Below are positions 41,844 through 54,610 of a DNA stretch of 64,000 nucleotides, one piece after another. Under the pieces are notes generated by a model. It saw only the letters and a program-made list of their open reading frames with translations. It had not been told where the DNA came from and searched no databases. A program made the position numbers and the translations under genes. Position 1 is the first letter of the stretch, and the number at the start of each line of letters is the position of its first letter. The stretch is from Pseudomonadota bacterium (lineage in GTDB: Bacteria > Pseudomonadota > Gammaproteobacteria > Steroidobacterales > Steroidobacteraceae): assembly GCA_021792755.1 (NCBI GenBank), contig JAJYUA010000014.1, positions 1 through 64,000 on the forward strand, in the 5' to 3' direction.

Positions 41844-42671
41844 ATGGCTACCGAAATCGCCGACACCGCGGCGCCCCCCAAGCCCCCGGCCGCACCCCAG
41901 GCGAGCGGCCGCACCGTGATCTTCGAGCAGCCGCTCAACGAGCGGATGCGCACCTTCCTCCGGCTGGACTTCCTCTACAACCAGGCGCTGAATCACAACG
42001 AGAGCGGCACCCCCTGGGGCAGCCGCGCGGCGGTGGGAAGCCTCATCGACATCCTCGCCATCATCTCCCGTGGCGACCTGCGCTCGGATGCGCTGAAGGA
42101 GATCGAGCGCCAGCTCACGCTGCTCGGGGAGTACCAGGCCAAGCCCGGCGTCGACCCCAAGCGGCTCGAGTCCTTCATCGGCAACCTCGGCCGGCTGCGC
42201 GCCGAGCTGATGAGCGCGGGCGTCGCCTGCCAGCAGCCGCTCCGCGACTCGGAGTTCCTGAGCGCCATCAAGCACCGCAGCGCCATCCCCGGCGGCACCT
42301 GCGATTTCGATCTGCCGGCCTACCTGTACTGGCTGTCCGAGCCCGGCGAGGCCCGCACGCACGCCTTCAGCCAGTGGCTGGCGATGCTGCGGCCCCTGTG
42401 CGATGCGGTGGCGGAGCTGCTGTGGCTGACCCGCCAGTTCGGCCGCAGCCGGCGCGAGTGCGCCCGCGCGGGATCCATGACCATCACCTTCGACCGGGAC
42501 AACCCCCTGCAGCTGCTGCGCATCACGCTGCCGGTCGAGAGCGGCCTGTACCCGGAGGTGAGCGGCAGCCATCACCGCTGCAACGTGCGCTTCCTGCAAT
42601 GGAAGGGCCTGTCCGAGCGGGCCGTGCAGACCGGCGAGGACGTGTCGTTCCTGCTCACCGCCTGCACCTAG
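41844..42671 (+). CDS. zapD: Cell division protein ZapD
   Basis: A 275-residue member of the YacF/DUF1342 family that binds the FtsZ C-terminal tail and bundles protofilaments at midcell. Hallmarks are VIFEQPLNERMRTFLRLDFLYNQ near the N-terminus, RSAIPGGTCDFDLPAYLYWL in the middle and HHRCNVRFLQW near the end. Alpha-helical N-domain and beta C-domain are consistent with the structure. Its partner FtsZ is encoded at 49370. It precedes yacG by 12 bp. Confidence 0.93.
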   Translation: MATEIADTAAPPKPPAAPQASGRTVIFEQPLNERMRTFLRLDFLYNQALNHNESGTPWGSRAAVGSLIDILAIISRGDLRSDALKEIERQLTLLGEYQAKPGVDPKRLESFIGNLGRLRAELMSAGVACQQPLRDSEFLSAIKHRSAIPGGTCDFDLPAYLYWLSEPGEARTHAFSQWLAMLRPLCDAVAELLWLTRQFGRSRRECARAGSMTITFDRDNPLQLLRITLPVESGLYPEVSGSHHRCNVRFLQWKGLSERAVQTGEDVSFLLTACT

Positions 42672-42683
42672 GCAAGCGTCCTG

Positions 42684-42875
42684 ATGCAGGTCAAGTGCCC
42701 CACCTGCCGGCGTGAGATCGAGTGGTCCGCGGCGCCATCACGGCCCTTCTGCAGCGAGCGCTGCCGCCTGATCGACCTCGGCGCCTGGCTCACGCAGCGC
42801 AATGCCATCCCCGGCGAGCCGGCCCCGGGAGAGCCCGAGGCCTCGCCCGACTGGCCGCGCTCTACGGAAACTTGA
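42684..42875 (+). CDS. yacG: DNA gyrase inhibitor YacG (zinc-finger protein)
   Basis: A 63-residue protein with a C4 zinc site: CPTC (residues 5-8) and CSERC (27-31), then LIDLGAWL. In E. coli YacG binds GyrB and inhibits gyrase. The C-terminal third is short and Pro-rich. Its stop overlaps the 3' end of the opposing hypothetical gene by 14 bp. Confidence 0.9.
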   Translation: MQVKCPTCRREIEWSAAPSRPFCSERCRLIDLGAWLTQRNAIPGEPAPGEPEASPDWPRSTET

Positions 42876-43260
42876 TCTTGCCGCCGCCGGGGCCCGCGCC
42901 CGGGCCGATCGGGCCGGCGCCAACCTCCGGCACCACGATGCGCGAGGCGGCCTCGCGCCGCAGCTCCCGTGCCTCGTCGATGGCCTGCTCCAGCGCCGCC
43001 CTGACGCCCTCAGGGAACCTCTGCTGCGCCTCTTCCAGGGTGGCCGCCGGGATCTCGAAGGTGAGCGGCAGCACGCCGGCGGGAGTGAGCAGCTGCGTCT
43101 GGCCGGCGAACAGCATGGGCCGCGACGGATCGGGTGCGCCGCTTGGCGTGACCGGCGTCAGGCGCCGGATGGTGCCGGCATGGCGGTCGGTGAAGAGCTC
43201 TTCCCGGTAAAGATTGGCCGAATCGAGCTGAACCTCCGGAAGGTCATTGTCGGCGGCCAT
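42862..43260 (-). CDS. Conserved hypothetical protein with Gly/Pro-rich C-terminus
   Basis: A 132-residue soluble protein of unknown function. Distinct parts: [25 protein letters not shown], then [25 protein letters not shown] (bactofilin-like strands at most), a helical region [22 protein letters not shown], and a Gly-rich tail ending GGGKIKFP. I believe similar proteins occur in other gammaproteobacteria at this locus, but no role is known. The start overlaps the mutT stop by 17 bp, so it is coupled to mutT and secA transcription. Confidence 0.75.
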   Translation of the reverse strand: MAADNDLPEVQLDSANLYREELFTDRHAGTIRRLTPVTPSGAPDPSRPMLFAGQTQLLTPAGVLPLTFEIPAATLEEAQQRFPEGVRAALEQAIDEARELRREAASRIVVPEVGAGPIGPGAGPGGGKIKFP

Positions 43261-43666
43261 GAAAATCCTCTCGTGCAGTGGGCGTGGAGGCCCATTCTAC
43301 CAGCGCGGCGATGAACGGACGGTCCGCTTCGAGCAGGTCCTGCTCGGCAAGCCGGGCCGGCTCGACCCACTTCAGCGCCTGACCTTCCAGGCCCCGCGGC
43401 TCGCCGCGGAAGCGCTCGACCACCCATAGCGACAGCTGCACCGTGCGATCCGGGTAAGAGTGCCTGAGGCCCACCACGGGGCGCCCCTGCAGCAGCTCGA
43501 CCCCCAGCTCCTCCCGCAGCTCGCGCACCAGCGCCTGCTCCTCGGTCTCATCGCCGGCGAGCTTGCCGCCGGGGAACTCCCAGCGGCCTGCCATGTGCTT
43601 GCCCTGCGGGCGCTCGGCGATCAACACGCGGCCGCCGGCGATCAGCGCCGCCGCCACCACCCTCAC
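43244..43666 (-). CDS. mutT: 8-oxo-dGTP diphosphatase MutT (Nudix hydrolase)
   Basis: Removes oxidised guanine nucleotides from the pool. The Nudix box GGKLAGDETEEQALVRELRE continuing to ELGV fits GX5EX7REUXEEXGU exactly. The 140-residue protein starts best at GTG 43666 (MRVVAAALIAGGRVLIAERP), 17 bp after the secA stop; longer frames run into secA. Family end-strand HSYPDRTVQLSLWVVERF is present. mutT downstream of secA is conserved in gammaproteobacteria. Confidence 0.92.
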   Translation of the reverse strand: MRVVAAALIAGGRVLIAERPQGKHMAGRWEFPGGKLAGDETEEQALVRELREELGVELLQGRPVVGLRHSYPDRTVQLSLWVVERFRGEPRGLEGQALKWVEPARLAEQDLLEADRPFIAALVEWASTPTAREDFHGRRQ

Positions 43667-43683
43667 CGTGTCCGCGCTCGGAC

Positions 43684-46452
<2,769 letters not shown>

Positions 46453-46657
46453 CTTGAGGTTCGCTTTGCTTTGCTGTGGAGTGCGCCGCCCCGGCCAGGC
46501 CCGCACGGCGCAGCGCGGTATTTTACGCGCTCGGGGCCCCTGCAGCTAATGGGCGGCCGGAACGGGGAAATCGAGCGCCCGCGCGCATTTGGCGCCGAAA
46601 TCGGCCGCAGCGCGCGCTGCGGGCGGGCGGTGCGGCAACCGCCCCGGCCGCTGCCGC

Positions 46658-47764
46658 CTAGGTTCCTGTCCGATGGCCGCTGTTGAGCGCCTGCGCCAGC
46701 GTGCGCGCGTGCAGGCCGATGAAGGCCTTGGGATTGATCGGGTGCCCGTCCTTCATCACCTGGAAGTGCACGTGCGGCCCGGTGGACCACCCGGTCGAGC
46801 CCACCAGCGCGATCACCTCGCCCCGCTTGACCGTTTCGCCGGCGTGCACCAGGAGCTTCTCGGAATGCGCATAGAGCGTCGAGTAGCCCTCGCCGTCATT
46901 GATCTCGACCATGTTGCCGTACCCTTCCATCGGCGCCGCCCAAGTCACCACGCCGGCGGCGACCGCGTGAATGGGAGTGCCCATCGGGGCGGCGAAGTCG
47001 ATGCCCTCGTGAAACTCCGGCCTGCCGGTGAGCGGGTCGATGCGCCAGCCGAAGGGCGAGGAGATCCAGCCCACGTCCACCGGGCGGCCCTCGGGGTAGA
47101 TCTCCTGCTTGAGCTTGCGCGAGAGCAGCACGTTCTCCAGTGCCGACAGCTGCGAGGTGCGCAGCTCCATGCGCCCCTTCAGGCGCCTGAGCAGGCGCGC
47201 GAGGCTCGGCATGCCGAATGCCGCGCCCGGGGCGTCCGTGTCCGGCCCGCCCAGGGCGGGATTCTCGCCGAAATCGAACTCGTTGGCGGGCAGTCCCGCC
47301 ATCGCCGTCAGGCGCCGGCCGAGGGCATCGAGGCGGATCATGTGGGCCTGCAGGTCGCCCACCTGGATGGCGAGCGCCTCGGCGCGCGCCTGCATCCGCG
47401 TGTTGAGATCCGCGAGCTGCTCGCGCTGGTGCCTGAGGACATCCATCCAGTGAGCGGTCTGCCTCGCGGCGAGGTCCCGGCCCTGCCCGAGCGACACGCC
47501 GATCGCAAAGGCCCCGCCCAGCGCCGCGAGCGTGAGCGCGCACGCGCAGCAGACGATCAACGGGTGGCGGAGGTTGACATTGAGCAGCCGGGAGCGCCCG
47601 TCGCGGGAGAACAGCACCACGCTCATGCCGGCGGCGCCGGCGGCGAGCGTGACGTGACGGAACGGGGGCAGGCGGCCGAGCCGGGCGAGGGCGCTCGCCG
47701 GCTGCGAGCGCAGCATACGCCATGCACGCAATGCAGCCTGTTTCACCGAGCACCCCGCTGTCAT
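46658..47764 (-). CDS. M23 family metallopeptidase, membrane anchored
   Basis: Predicted periplasmic peptidoglycan DD-endopeptidase or its regulator, 368 residues. One membrane helix (about 65-88, PLIVCCACALTLAALGGAFAIG), a coiled coil (about 100-140, HQREQLADLNTRMQARAEAL), then a LytM/M23 domain with zinc ligands in HEGIDFAAP and HVHFQVM. All catalytic residues are present, so it should be active rather than a degenerate EnvC-type activator. ATG 47764 is chosen because longer in-frame starts would run across dciA on the other strand. M23 genes next to secA and lpxC are common in gammaproteobacteria. Confidence 0.88.
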   Translation of the reverse strand: MTAGCSVKQAALRAWRMLRSQPASALARLGRLPPFRHVTLAAGAAGMSVVLFSRDGRSRLLNVNLRHPLIVCCACALTLAALGGAFAIGVSLGQGRDLAARQTAHWMDVLRHQREQLADLNTRMQARAEALAIQVGDLQAHMIRLDALGRRLTAMAGLPANEFDFGENPALGGPDTDAPGAAFGMPSLARLLRRLKGRMELRTSQLSALENVLLSRKLKQEIYPEGRPVDVGWISSPFGWRIDPLTGRPEFHEGIDFAAPMGTPIHAVAAGVVTWAAPMEGYGNMVEINDGEGYSTLYAHSEKLLVHAGETVKRGEVIALVGSTGWSTGPHVHFQVMKDGHPINPKAFIGLHARTLAQALNSGHRTGT

Positions 47765-47825
47765 ACTTCGTCTCGCCTGGATTCGCCTCTCAGCCCGGAT
47801 CCAGCTGCAGACCTGGCGGGCGACT

Positions 47826-48191
47826 ATGCACAAAATGCACCATCGGCACAAGCAAAAAAATCCCAGGCGCGCAACCGATCGCACTGCGGTGCGCTCGATT
47901 GAACAATTGTTGGCCCGCGCGCCGGTCTTGTCGCCGATCGCAGACCTCGCCGCCCGGCAGGCGTTCTGGCTGAGTTGGCTCGAAGCCCGCCTGCCCGGGC
48001 CGCTCGCCGGCCGACTCACGGGCGCGGTGCAGCGCGGCGGGGTGTTGACGGTGTTTGCCGAGTCGGCCGCCTGGTCGGCGCGGCTGCGTTATGCGCTGCA
48101 GGAGCTCGATCGCGCGCTGCGCGAGGCCGATCCCAACCTCGAGCGGGTGGCGGTGAAAGTGATGCCGGGGAAGTCGGCCGCGCGGCCCTGA
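47826..48191 (+). CDS. DciA-like (DUF721) protein
   Basis: A 121-residue protein with the DUF721 fold: SIEQLLARAPVLSPIADLA (N-terminal helix), WLEARLPGPLAGRLTGAVQRGGVLTVFAESAAWSARL (strand-rich core), ending with a basic tail. DciA family members load the DnaB helicase in bacteria lacking DnaC. Position between lpxC and secA is the conserved place. It is transcribed opposite to both neighbours; the 61 bp gap before it must hold its promoter, of which no clear hexamers are seen. Confidence 0.8.
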   Translation: MHKMHHRHKQKNPRRATDRTAVRSIEQLLARAPVLSPIADLAARQAFWLSWLEARLPGPLAGRLTGAVQRGGVLTVFAESAAWSARLRYALQELDRALREADPNLERVAVKVMPGKSAARP

Positions 48192-48226
48192 GCCGCCGCC
48201 GCGCCCGGCAATCCAACAGCGCCGCC

Positions 48227-49144
48227 TCAGCCCGCGGGCAGCGCCGGCGCCTCGATGTAGGAAATCGGCGCTTTCGCATACGACTCGAACGCCACTTCCT
48301 CCCACGCGGAAGGCTCCGCCTTCAGCGCCCGCAGCAGCTTGTTGTTGAGCGCATGCCCTGACTTGAAGCCGCTGAACTCGCCGATCAGGCCGTGGCCGAG
48401 CAGGTACAGATCGCCGATCGCATCGAGGATCTTGTGCTTGACGAACTCGTCCTCGTAGCGCAGGCCATCCTCGTTGAGCACCCGGAAGTCATCGAGGACG
48501 ATGGCGTTGTCGAGGTTGCCGCCGAGGGCGAGGTTGCGCTCGCGCAGCGTCTCGAGGTCGCGCAGAAACCCGAACGTGCGCGCGCGGCTCACCTCCTTCA
48601 GGAACGAGGTGGTCGAGAAGTCCATGCAGGCCCGCTGCGCGCGGCGCTTGAACAGCGGGTGGTTGAACTCGATCTCGAAGTTGACCTTGAAGCCGTCGAA
48701 GGGGGTGAACTCGGCCCACTTGTCCCCGTCGGTGACCCGCAGGAGCTTCTTGATGCGGATGAAGCGCTTCGGGGCGTGCTGCTCCTCGATCCCGGCCGAT
48801 TGCAGCAGGAACACGAACGGGCCGGCGCTGCCGTCCATGATGGGCACCTCGGGGGCCGAGAGCTCCACCACTGCGTTGTCGATGCCGAGGCCGGCGAACG
48901 CCGACAACAGGTGCTCCACGGTCGAGACGCGCGTTTCGCCCTTGCACAACGTCGTGCCGAGCATCGTGTCGCCGACGTTCTCGGCGTTGGCGCGCACCTC
49001 GGCCGGCGGCGGCAGGTCGGTGCGCCGGAAGACGATCCCGGACTCGGCGGGCGCCGGGCGCAGGGTCATCAGCACCTTCTTGCCCGTGTGCAGCCCCACG
49101 CCGGTGGCGCGAATCGAATTCTTGAGCGTCCGCTGTCCAACCAT
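48227..49144 (-). CDS. lpxC: UDP-3-O-acyl-N-acetylglucosamine deacetylase LpxC
   Basis: Zinc deacetylase that commits UDP-3-O-acyl-GlcNAc to lipid A synthesis. The 305-residue protein starts [23 protein letters not shown]. The zinc ligands are His78 ([17 protein letters not shown]) and His/Asp in [15 protein letters not shown]. The catalytic His is in [12 protein letters not shown]. The upstream in-frame ATG (49192) was rejected. lpxC after ftsZ is the classical end of the dcw cluster and shows that the organism makes lipid A. Confidence 0.95.
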   Translation of the reverse strand: MVGQRTLKNSIRATGVGLHTGKKVLMTLRPAPAESGIVFRRTDLPPPAEVRANAENVGDTMLGTTLCKGETRVSTVEHLLSAFAGLGIDNAVVELSAPEVPIMDGSAGPFVFLLQSAGIEEQHAPKRFIRIKKLLRVTDGDKWAEFTPFDGFKVNFEIEFNHPLFKRRAQRACMDFSTTSFLKEVSRARTFGFLRDLETLRERNLALGGNLDNAIVLDDFRVLNEDGLRYEDEFVKHKILDAIGDLYLLGHGLIGEFSGFKSGHALNNKLLRALKAEPSAWEEVAFESYAKAPISYIEAPALPAG

Positions 49145-49369
49145 GCTTCGTTCTTTTGCGATCTCACCGTTAAACGCACAGACCCCCGCCAAGCTGACAG
49201 GGGGCCCAACCGGGCACAGGGCGCGCTACCGTACCACAGGCCGCCTTTTTACTCCATTTTCCGCCTGCCGCTTTACAGTGCCTTACAGCGGCCGACTGCG
49301 CCGGTCCGACCGCCCCGGACCGGGGAGCGAGGCAGCCCGCCGGTGCGAGGCTGCCGGCCCTCGGAACGT
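49145..49369 (-). other. 225 bp ftsZ-lpxC spacer with two hairpins
   Basis: Two inverted repeats: CCGGTCC...GGACCGG (49301-49323) and GGCAGCC...GGCTGCC (49331-49355), the first met after the ftsZ stop being the latter. Neither has a T-run, so partial termination or mRNA protection is possible. A less GC-rich stretch (49245-49260) probably includes the lpxC promoter, but no consensus pair was convincing. Confidence 0.5.
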
Positions 49370-50569
49370 TCAGTCGGCCTGGCGGCGCAGGAAGGCCGGG
49401 ATGTCGAGCAGGTCATCCGGCGCGATGTCCTGACGCAGCCCATCGCCGACGGCCCGCTGGCGCTGCACCGTCGGGCGGTCGAGCTTGGCGTAGTCGCTGC
49501 CGGAGGGCTGGCCGCGCCGCACCACGCGCATCGGCGGCTCGGCGCGCGCCTCGCGCTGGGGTGCGTGCGCCTGCTCGCGCTCGGCCCGGGCGGCGGCACG
49601 CGCCGCGGACGCCGGCTGGCCGAGTCCCGTGGCGACCACCGTCACGCGCACCTGGTTGCTGAGGTCCGCATCGATGACGGTGCCGACCACCACCGTGGCG
49701 TCCTCCGAGGCGAACGCCTTGACGATCTGACCGACCTCCTGGAACTCGCCGATCGAGAGGTCCATGCCCGCCGTGACGTTCACCAGGATGCCGTGCGCTC
49801 CGGCGAGATTGATCTCCTCGAGCAGCGGCGAGGACACGGCCGCTTCGGCCGCCGCGCGCGCGCGCCCTTCGCCGCTGGCCGTGCCGGTGCCCATCATGGC
49901 CATGCCCGTCTCGGACATGACCGTGCGCACGTCGGCGAAGTCGACGTTGATCAGTCCCGGGCGCGTGATGAGCTCGGCGATGCCCTGCACCGCCCCCTGC
50001 AGCACCTGGTTCGCCGCCTTGAAGGCATCGAGGAGCGTCGTCTGGGCTCCGAGCACGGTGAGCAGCTTCTGATTGGGGATGGTGATCAGCGAGTCGCAGA
50101 ACTTGCCGAGCTCGGCGATGCCGTGATCGGCCACGTGCGATCGCTTGCCGCCCTCCATCTCGAAGGGCTTGGTGACCACCGCCACGGTGAGGATCCCCAT
50201 CTCCTTGGCGATCTGCGCGACCACCGGGGCGCCGCCCGTGCCGGTGCCCCCGCCCATGCCGGCGGTGACGAACAGCATGTCGCAGCCCTTGATGAGCTCG
50301 ACGATGCGGTCGCGGTCCTCCATGGCCGCCTGGCGGCCGACCTCCGGGTCCGCTCCCGCGCCGAGCCCCTTGGTGATGTTGCTGCCGATCTGCAGGGCGG
50401 TCTTGACCCTGGCGTGCTTGAGCGCCTGCGCGTCGGTGTTGATACACATGAATTCCACGCCCTCTATGCCGGTCGTCAGCATGTGGGCGACGGCGTTGCC
50501 GCCGCCGCCGCCCACGCCGATGACCTTGATGACGGCGCTCTGGGTATAGGCATCCATCAGTTCGAACAT
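49370..50569 (-). CDS. ftsZ: Cell division GTPase FtsZ
   Basis: Tubulin homologue forming the Z-ring. The 399-residue protein has the start region [18 protein letters not shown], the tubulin signature GGGTGTG (in [14 protein letters not shown]), the T7 loop ([11 protein letters not shown]) and a conserved C-terminal peptide [12 protein letters not shown] for FtsA/ZapD binding. The linker is Ala/Arg-rich. ATG 50569 has a GAGGAG ribosome binding site; ATG at position 5 is possible. It follows ftsA by 58 bp. Confidence 0.97.
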   Translation of the reverse strand: MFELMDAYTQSAVIKVIGVGGGGGNAVAHMLTTGIEGVEFMCINTDAQALKHARVKTALQIGSNITKGLGAGADPEVGRQAAMEDRDRIVELIKGCDMLFVTAGMGGGTGTGGAPVVAQIAKEMGILTVAVVTKPFEMEGGKRSHVADHGIAELGKFCDSLITIPNQKLLTVLGAQTTLLDAFKAANQVLQGAVQGIAELITRPGLINVDFADVRTVMSETGMAMMGTGTASGEGRARAAAEAAVSSPLLEEINLAGAHGILVNVTAGMDLSIGEFQEVGQIVKAFASEDATVVVGTVIDADLSNQVRVTVVATGLGQPASAARAAARAEREQAHAPQREARAEPPMRVVRRGQPSGSDYAKLDRPTVQRQRAVGDGLRQDIAPDDLLDIPAFLRRQAD

Positions 50570-50627
50570 TGCGCGCTCCTCGTTGAGTGTGTCGAGTGTA
50601 CGGTTGAACGGGTGAAATCGATCGAAG

Positions 50628-51863
50628 TTAGAAATTTCCCTGAAACCAGGTACGCATGCGCCCGAGAGCCGTCTTGGCGTTGCCTCCCAGGGTCCTCCCG
50701 CGGCGCGCGGGCAGAATGTTGTCGCGCGCGTAGAGCAGCAGCCCCACGCCCGTGGAGAAAACCGGATTGCGCAGCACGTCCGTGAGCCCCTGCACCTCCT
50801 GCGGCAGCCCCAGGCGCACCGGCACGTGAAACACCTCCTCGGCGAGCTCTATCGCCCCTTCCATGCGGGCGCTGCCGCCGGTGAGCACGACGCCGGCGAC
50901 GATGAGCTCCTCGAAGCCGCTCCTGCGCAGCTCCTCGCGCACCAGGCCGAAAAGCTCCTCGTAGCGCGGCTCGACCACCTCGGCGAGCGTCTGGCGGGCG
51001 AGGCGGCGCGCCGGCCGGTCGCCCACGCTCGGCACCTCGATGCTCTCGTCGGGGTTGGCGAGCTGCGAGAGCGCGCAGGCATAGCGGATCTTGATGTCCT
51101 CGGCGTGCTGCGTCGGGGTGCGCATCGACACCGCGATATCGTTGGTCACCTGGTCGCCGGCGATCGGGATCACCGCCGTGTGGCGGATGGCCCCCTGGAT
51201 GAACACCGCGATGTCGGTGGTGCCGCCGCCGATGTCGACCATGCAGACCCCGAGCTCCTTCTCGTCGTCGGTGAGCACGGCGAAGCTCGAGGCGAGCTGC
51301 TCGAGCACCACGTCCTCGACCTCCAGCCCGCAGCGCTTGATGCACTTCTCGATGTTCTGCGCGGCGCTGTCGGCGCCGGTGACGATGTGCACCTTGGCCT
51401 CCAGGCGCACGCCCGACATGCCGATCGGGTCGCGGATGCCCTCCTGGCCGTCGACGATGAACTCCTGCGGCAGCACGTGCAGGATCTTCTGGTCGGCGGG
51501 GATGGCGACCGCCTTGGCCGCATCGATCACGTGCCCGACGTCGCCGTGGGTCACCTCGCGGTCGCGGATCGCCACCACGCCGTGGGAGTTGAGGCTTCTC
51601 ACGTGGCTGCCGGCGATGCCGGCAAACACCGAGTGGATCTCGCAGCCGGCCATGAGCTCGGCCTCCTCCACGGCCCGCTGGATCGACTGCACGGTCGACT
51701 CGATGTTCACGACCACGCCCTTCTTCAGCCCCCGCGAGGGCTGGGAGCCGACGCCGAGCACTTCGATCGCCCCGTCGGCGCCGACCTCCCCGACCAGTGC
51801 GACCACCTTGGAGGTGCCGATGTCGAGGCCGACGATGAGGTCTCTGTCGGATCGCTTACGCAT
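50628..51863 (-). CDS. ftsA: Cell division protein FtsA
   Basis: Actin-like ATPase that tethers FtsZ to the membrane, 411 residues. Phosphate 1 motif [15 protein letters not shown] is near the start; the adenosine region is [13 protein letters not shown]. The C-terminal amphipathic membrane helix is seen in [15 protein letters not shown] 51863 is conserved; the longer frame lies inside ftsQ. The start overlaps the ftsQ stop by 8 bp, in keeping with the ftsQAZ unit. Confidence 0.96.
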   Translation of the reverse strand: MRKRSDRDLIVGLDIGTSKVVALVGEVGADGAIEVLGVGSQPSRGLKKGVVVNIESTVQSIQRAVEEAELMAGCEIHSVFAGIAGSHVRSLNSHGVVAIRDREVTHGDVGHVIDAAKAVAIPADQKILHVLPQEFIVDGQEGIRDPIGMSGVRLEAKVHIVTGADSAAQNIEKCIKRCGLEVEDVVLEQLASSFAVLTDDEKELGVCMVDIGGGTTDIAVFIQGAIRHTAVIPIAGDQVTNDIAVSMRTPTQHAEDIKIRYACALSQLANPDESIEVPSVGDRPARRLARQTLAEVVEPRYEELFGLVREELRRSGFEELIVAGVVLTGGSARMEGAIELAEEVFHVPVRLGLPQEVQGLTDVLRNPVFSTGVGLLLYARDNILPARRGRTLGGNAKTALGRMRTWFQGNF

Positions 51864-52722
51864 CGCAGCCCTCCTGCCCGCCCCGGGGCCCGGGCGCGGG
51901 TTGGGCGAGCCTCTCGAGGAGCCCGGATGGGACGGCCGGCCTTGCGTGCCAGCGTTCGCTTGCTGTTGCATTTTTCGGGTCACCTTCGCGCCAACCGATG
52001 GCAAAGCCGTTCGTGTAACGCATGTCCACGTATGAGATCGCGGCGGCGCGGCGCTCGACGATGCCGAGCGCCGCGCTCATGAACCTGTCGAACCGATCCT
52101 CGACCCGGGAGCGTCCCAGCCTCACCGTGATGCGGTCGCTCAACGCGAACCGCCACGCCCCGCTCGCATCGAGGCTCAGGGCCGTGATGGCAAGTCCGCT
52201 CGGGGCGAGGCGCTTCTGCATCGCCAGGAAGCGGCGCATCAGCCGCGCCTGCGCGCCCTTGGGGCCGGAAAGGCGCGCCAGCCCCGGCGCAGGCGCGTGC
52301 ACGGGCGACAGGAACAGCACGCCGCGCGCGTTGAGCAGGCCGTCCCCGTCCCACACGGCGGCGGCGTGCTGCTCGCGCACCCAGACATCGAGGCCGTGCG
52401 GCCAGGCGCGCTGCACGCCGGCGCAAGCCACCCAGGGGAGCGCCTCGATGGCGCGCCGCACGTCTGTCAGACTCACCGTGATCAGCCCCGCCCCGTGCAC
52501 CGCTCGGGCGACCGTCCGCTCGATCTGCGGGGGCGTGACGTGCTGGAATCGGCCGGTCACCGTCACGGTGAGGATGGGCCGGTTGAGCGCCCACAGTCCC
52601 GCGAGCAGCGCGGCCGGCACCGCGGCGAGAGCGATCGCCCGGCGGGCGATGCGCCGCGGCGGCTGCCCGGCTCGCGGGCTCGCACGGTGCCTGCCGCTGC
52701 GCTTTGGCTTGCGCGGCCACAT
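51856..52722 (-). CDS. ftsQ: Cell division protein FtsQ
   Basis: Bitopic divisome protein of 288 residues bridging FtsA-side and FtsB/L. A basic cytosolic N-terminus (RKPKRSGRHRASPRAG), one helix (about 30-48, AIALAAVPAALLAGLWAL), then the POTRA domain (LTVTVTGRFQHVTPPQIER...VSLTDVRRAIEALPWVACAGVQRAWPHGLDVWVREQ) and the beta domain ending in VDMRYTNGFAIGW. The family is recognisable by POTRA spacing and RYTNGFAI. It begins 3 bp after the ddl stop. The last 35 residues are variable and overlap the ftsA start. Confidence 0.93.
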   Translation of the reverse strand: MWPRKPKRSGRHRASPRAGQPPRRIARRAIALAAVPAALLAGLWALNRPILTVTVTGRFQHVTPPQIERTVARAVHGAGLITVSLTDVRRAIEALPWVACAGVQRAWPHGLDVWVREQHAAAVWDGDGLLNARGVLFLSPVHAPAPGLARLSGPKGAQARLMRRFLAMQKRLAPSGLAITALSLDASGAWRFALSDRITVRLGRSRVEDRFDRFMSAALGIVERRAAAISYVDMRYTNGFAIGWREGDPKNATASERWHARPAVPSGLLERLAQPAPGPRGGQEGCDA

Positions 52723-52724
52723 GG

Positions 52725-53714
52725 CTACCGGCTCCCCCCCCGCCCCGCCACCGCGGGACGGCGCACGAAACTGGTCTCGAGCACCCGCCAGACGAGCGCC
52801 TCGAAGTCGATGCCGGCGGCGCGGGCCGCCATCGGCAGCAGCGAGCGGCCGGTCATGCCGGGCACGGTGTTGAGTTCGATCAGCAGCGGCCGGCCCGCGC
52901 GATCCATCATGAAATCGGCCCGCCCCCACCCCTCGGCTCCGGCGGCCTCGAAGGCGGCGAGCGCGAGGCTTCCGAGGTGTCGTTCCGCCGCCGCCGACAG
53001 TCCCGAGGGACAGAGGCAGCGGGTGTCCTCGCGCAGGTACTTCGCCTCGTAGTCGCAGAAGGCTCGCGGGGTCTCGATGCGGACCGAGGGCAGCGCCTCG
53101 CCCTCGAGCAGCGCCACCGCGTACTCCCCGCCGCCAACCCACGACTCGGCGAACACGCTCGCATCCAAGGCCCGCGCGGCGGCATGGGCGCCCGGCAGAT
53201 CCTCGGCGCGCTCGACCTTGGTCATGCCGATACTCGAGCCTTGCGAGGCCGGCTTGACGATCAGCGGCAGTCCCAGCCGCTCGATCGCCAGCTCGAAATC
53301 CCGCGGACCGGTGAGCGGCACCGCCTCGGGCGTCATCACTCCGATGGCCTTCGCCAGACGCTTGGTGCGCAGCTTGTCCAGGCCGATGGCCGACCCCATG
53401 ACACCGCTTCCGGTGTAGGGAACGCCCAGGTATTCGAGCGCCCCTTGCACGGTGCCGTCCTCGCCCCCGGGGCCGTGCAGCGCGATCCAGGCGCGCGTGA
53501 TGCGCCGCTCCTGCAGCTCCTGCAGCGCACGCTCGCTCGGATCGAATTCCTCCGCATCGACGCCGCGGCGCCTGAGCGCCTCGAGCACCGCATGGCCGGT
53601 AAGCAGCGAGATCGCCCGCTCGCTCGAGTCCCCGCCGAGCAGCACCGCGACGCGCCCGAACTCATCGGGGCGGCTCGCGCGCGCGAGCCAGGCCGGATCG
53701 TGCCGCAGGCGCAT
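52725..53714 (-). CDS. ddl: D-alanine-D-alanine ligase
   Basis: ATP-grasp ligase that makes the D-Ala-D-Ala dipeptide used by MurF. The 329-residue protein has VAVLLGGDSSERAISLLTG (N-domain; the usual SxER-S loop), LHGPGGEDGTVQG, KPASQGSSIGMTKV and ELNTVPGMTGRSLLP (metal and ATP). A Tyr equivalent to the D-Ala-D-Ala type is not verified. ATG 53714 overlaps the murB stop (ATGA). The order murB-ddl-ftsQ-ftsA-ftsZ is standard. Confidence 0.95.
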   Translation of the reverse strand: MRLRHDPAWLARASRPDEFGRVAVLLGGDSSERAISLLTGHAVLEALRRRGVDAEEFDPSERALQELQERRITRAWIALHGPGGEDGTVQGALEYLGVPYTGSGVMGSAIGLDKLRTKRLAKAIGVMTPEAVPLTGPRDFELAIERLGLPLIVKPASQGSSIGMTKVERAEDLPGAHAAARALDASVFAESWVGGGEYAVALLEGEALPSVRIETPRAFCDYEAKYLREDTRCLCPSGLSAAAERHLGSLALAAFEAAGAEGWGRADFMMDRAGRPLLIELNTVPGMTGRSLLPMAARAAGIDFEALVWRVLETSFVRRPAVAGRGGSR

Positions 53715-54610
53715 CAGGCCGCCTCCCCCACGATGCGCACCTCCGGATGCAGGCTCACCCCGTGCGTGCGCTCGACCGTCTCGCGCACCCGCTCGATCAG
53801 CGTCTCGATATCGGCGGCCGTGGCGTTTCCGTGATTGATGATGAAGTTGGCGTGCTTGGTGGAGACCGAGGCGCCACCGACCGCAAAGCCCTTGAGGCCC
53901 GCGGTCTCGATGAGGCGCGCGGCATGGTCTCCCGGGGGGTTGGTGAACACCGAGCCGCAGCTCCACTGCCCGATCGGCTGCGTCGCGCGCCGCCGCTGCA
54001 GCAGCTCGCGCACCTCGCCCTCGTGCGCCGCGGACCGTTTCTCGAAGCGCAGCGTCGCGCTCACGAACCCTTCCTCGGGCGAGGGCGGCTCGACGTGCCG
54101 ATAGCCCACGCGGTACTCGCCCACGGCGCGGCGGTGCTCGCGCCCGCGCCGGTCCAGGGTCTCGACCTCGAGCACGTTGCGCCAGGTCTCCCCGCCGAAG
54201 GCTCCGGCGTTCATCGCCAGGGCCCCGCCGAGCGTGCCCGGGATGCCGGCGAAGAACTCCGCCGGTCCCAGGCCCCACTTGATGCAGTGCCGGGCGAGGC
54301 GCGCGCACGCGGCACCCGCCTCGGCATACACGGTGCACTCGCTCAGCCGATCCACCCGGTCGAGCGTGCCGTGGGTGCCGATCACGACGCCGCGGATGCC
54401 CCCGTCGCGCACCAGGAGATTGCTGCCGAGGCCGACCCAGCTCACCGGCACCGTCTCCGGGAGGCTGCGCAGGAACGAGGCGAGATCGGCACGGCTCTCG
54501 GGCACGAAGTAGACCTCGGCCGGCCCTCCCACGTGCCAGGAGGTGTGGCGGCTCATCGGCTCGTTGGGCCGGATGCGCGCCTGGAAGGATTCGGCGACCG
54601 GCACCGTCAT
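53714..54610 (-). CDS. murB: UDP-N-acetylenolpyruvoylglucosamine reductase
   Basis: FAD enzyme reducing UDP-GlcNAc-enolpyruvate to UDP-MurNAc with NADPH. The 298-residue protein is the shorter type II form: [13 protein letters not shown] and [18 protein letters not shown] (FAD), [23 protein letters not shown], and the proton-donor Ser in [15 protein letters not shown]. The C-terminal [16 protein letters not shown] loop is conserved. It overlaps murC upstream and ddl downstream by 4 bp each. Confidence 0.95.
   Translation of the reverse strand: MTVPVAESFQARIRPNEPMSRHTSWHVGGPAEVYFVPESRADLASFLRSLPETVPVSWVGLGSNLLVRDGGIRGVVIGTHGTLDRVDRLSECTVYAEAGAACARLARHCIKWGLGPAEFFAGIPGTLGGALAMNAGAFGGETWRNVLEVETLDRRGREHRRAVGEYRVGYRHVEPPSPEEGFVSATLRFEKRSAAHEGEVRELLQRRRATQPIGQWSCGSVFTNPPGDHAARLIETAGLKGFAVGGASVSTKHANFIINHGNATAADIETLIERVRETVERTHGVSLHPEVRIVGEAA

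Noticed and set aside
46507-46657. A SecM-like arrest peptide gene upstream of secA
   Set aside because: No signal peptide plus arrest motif could be found in any frame of this short gap.
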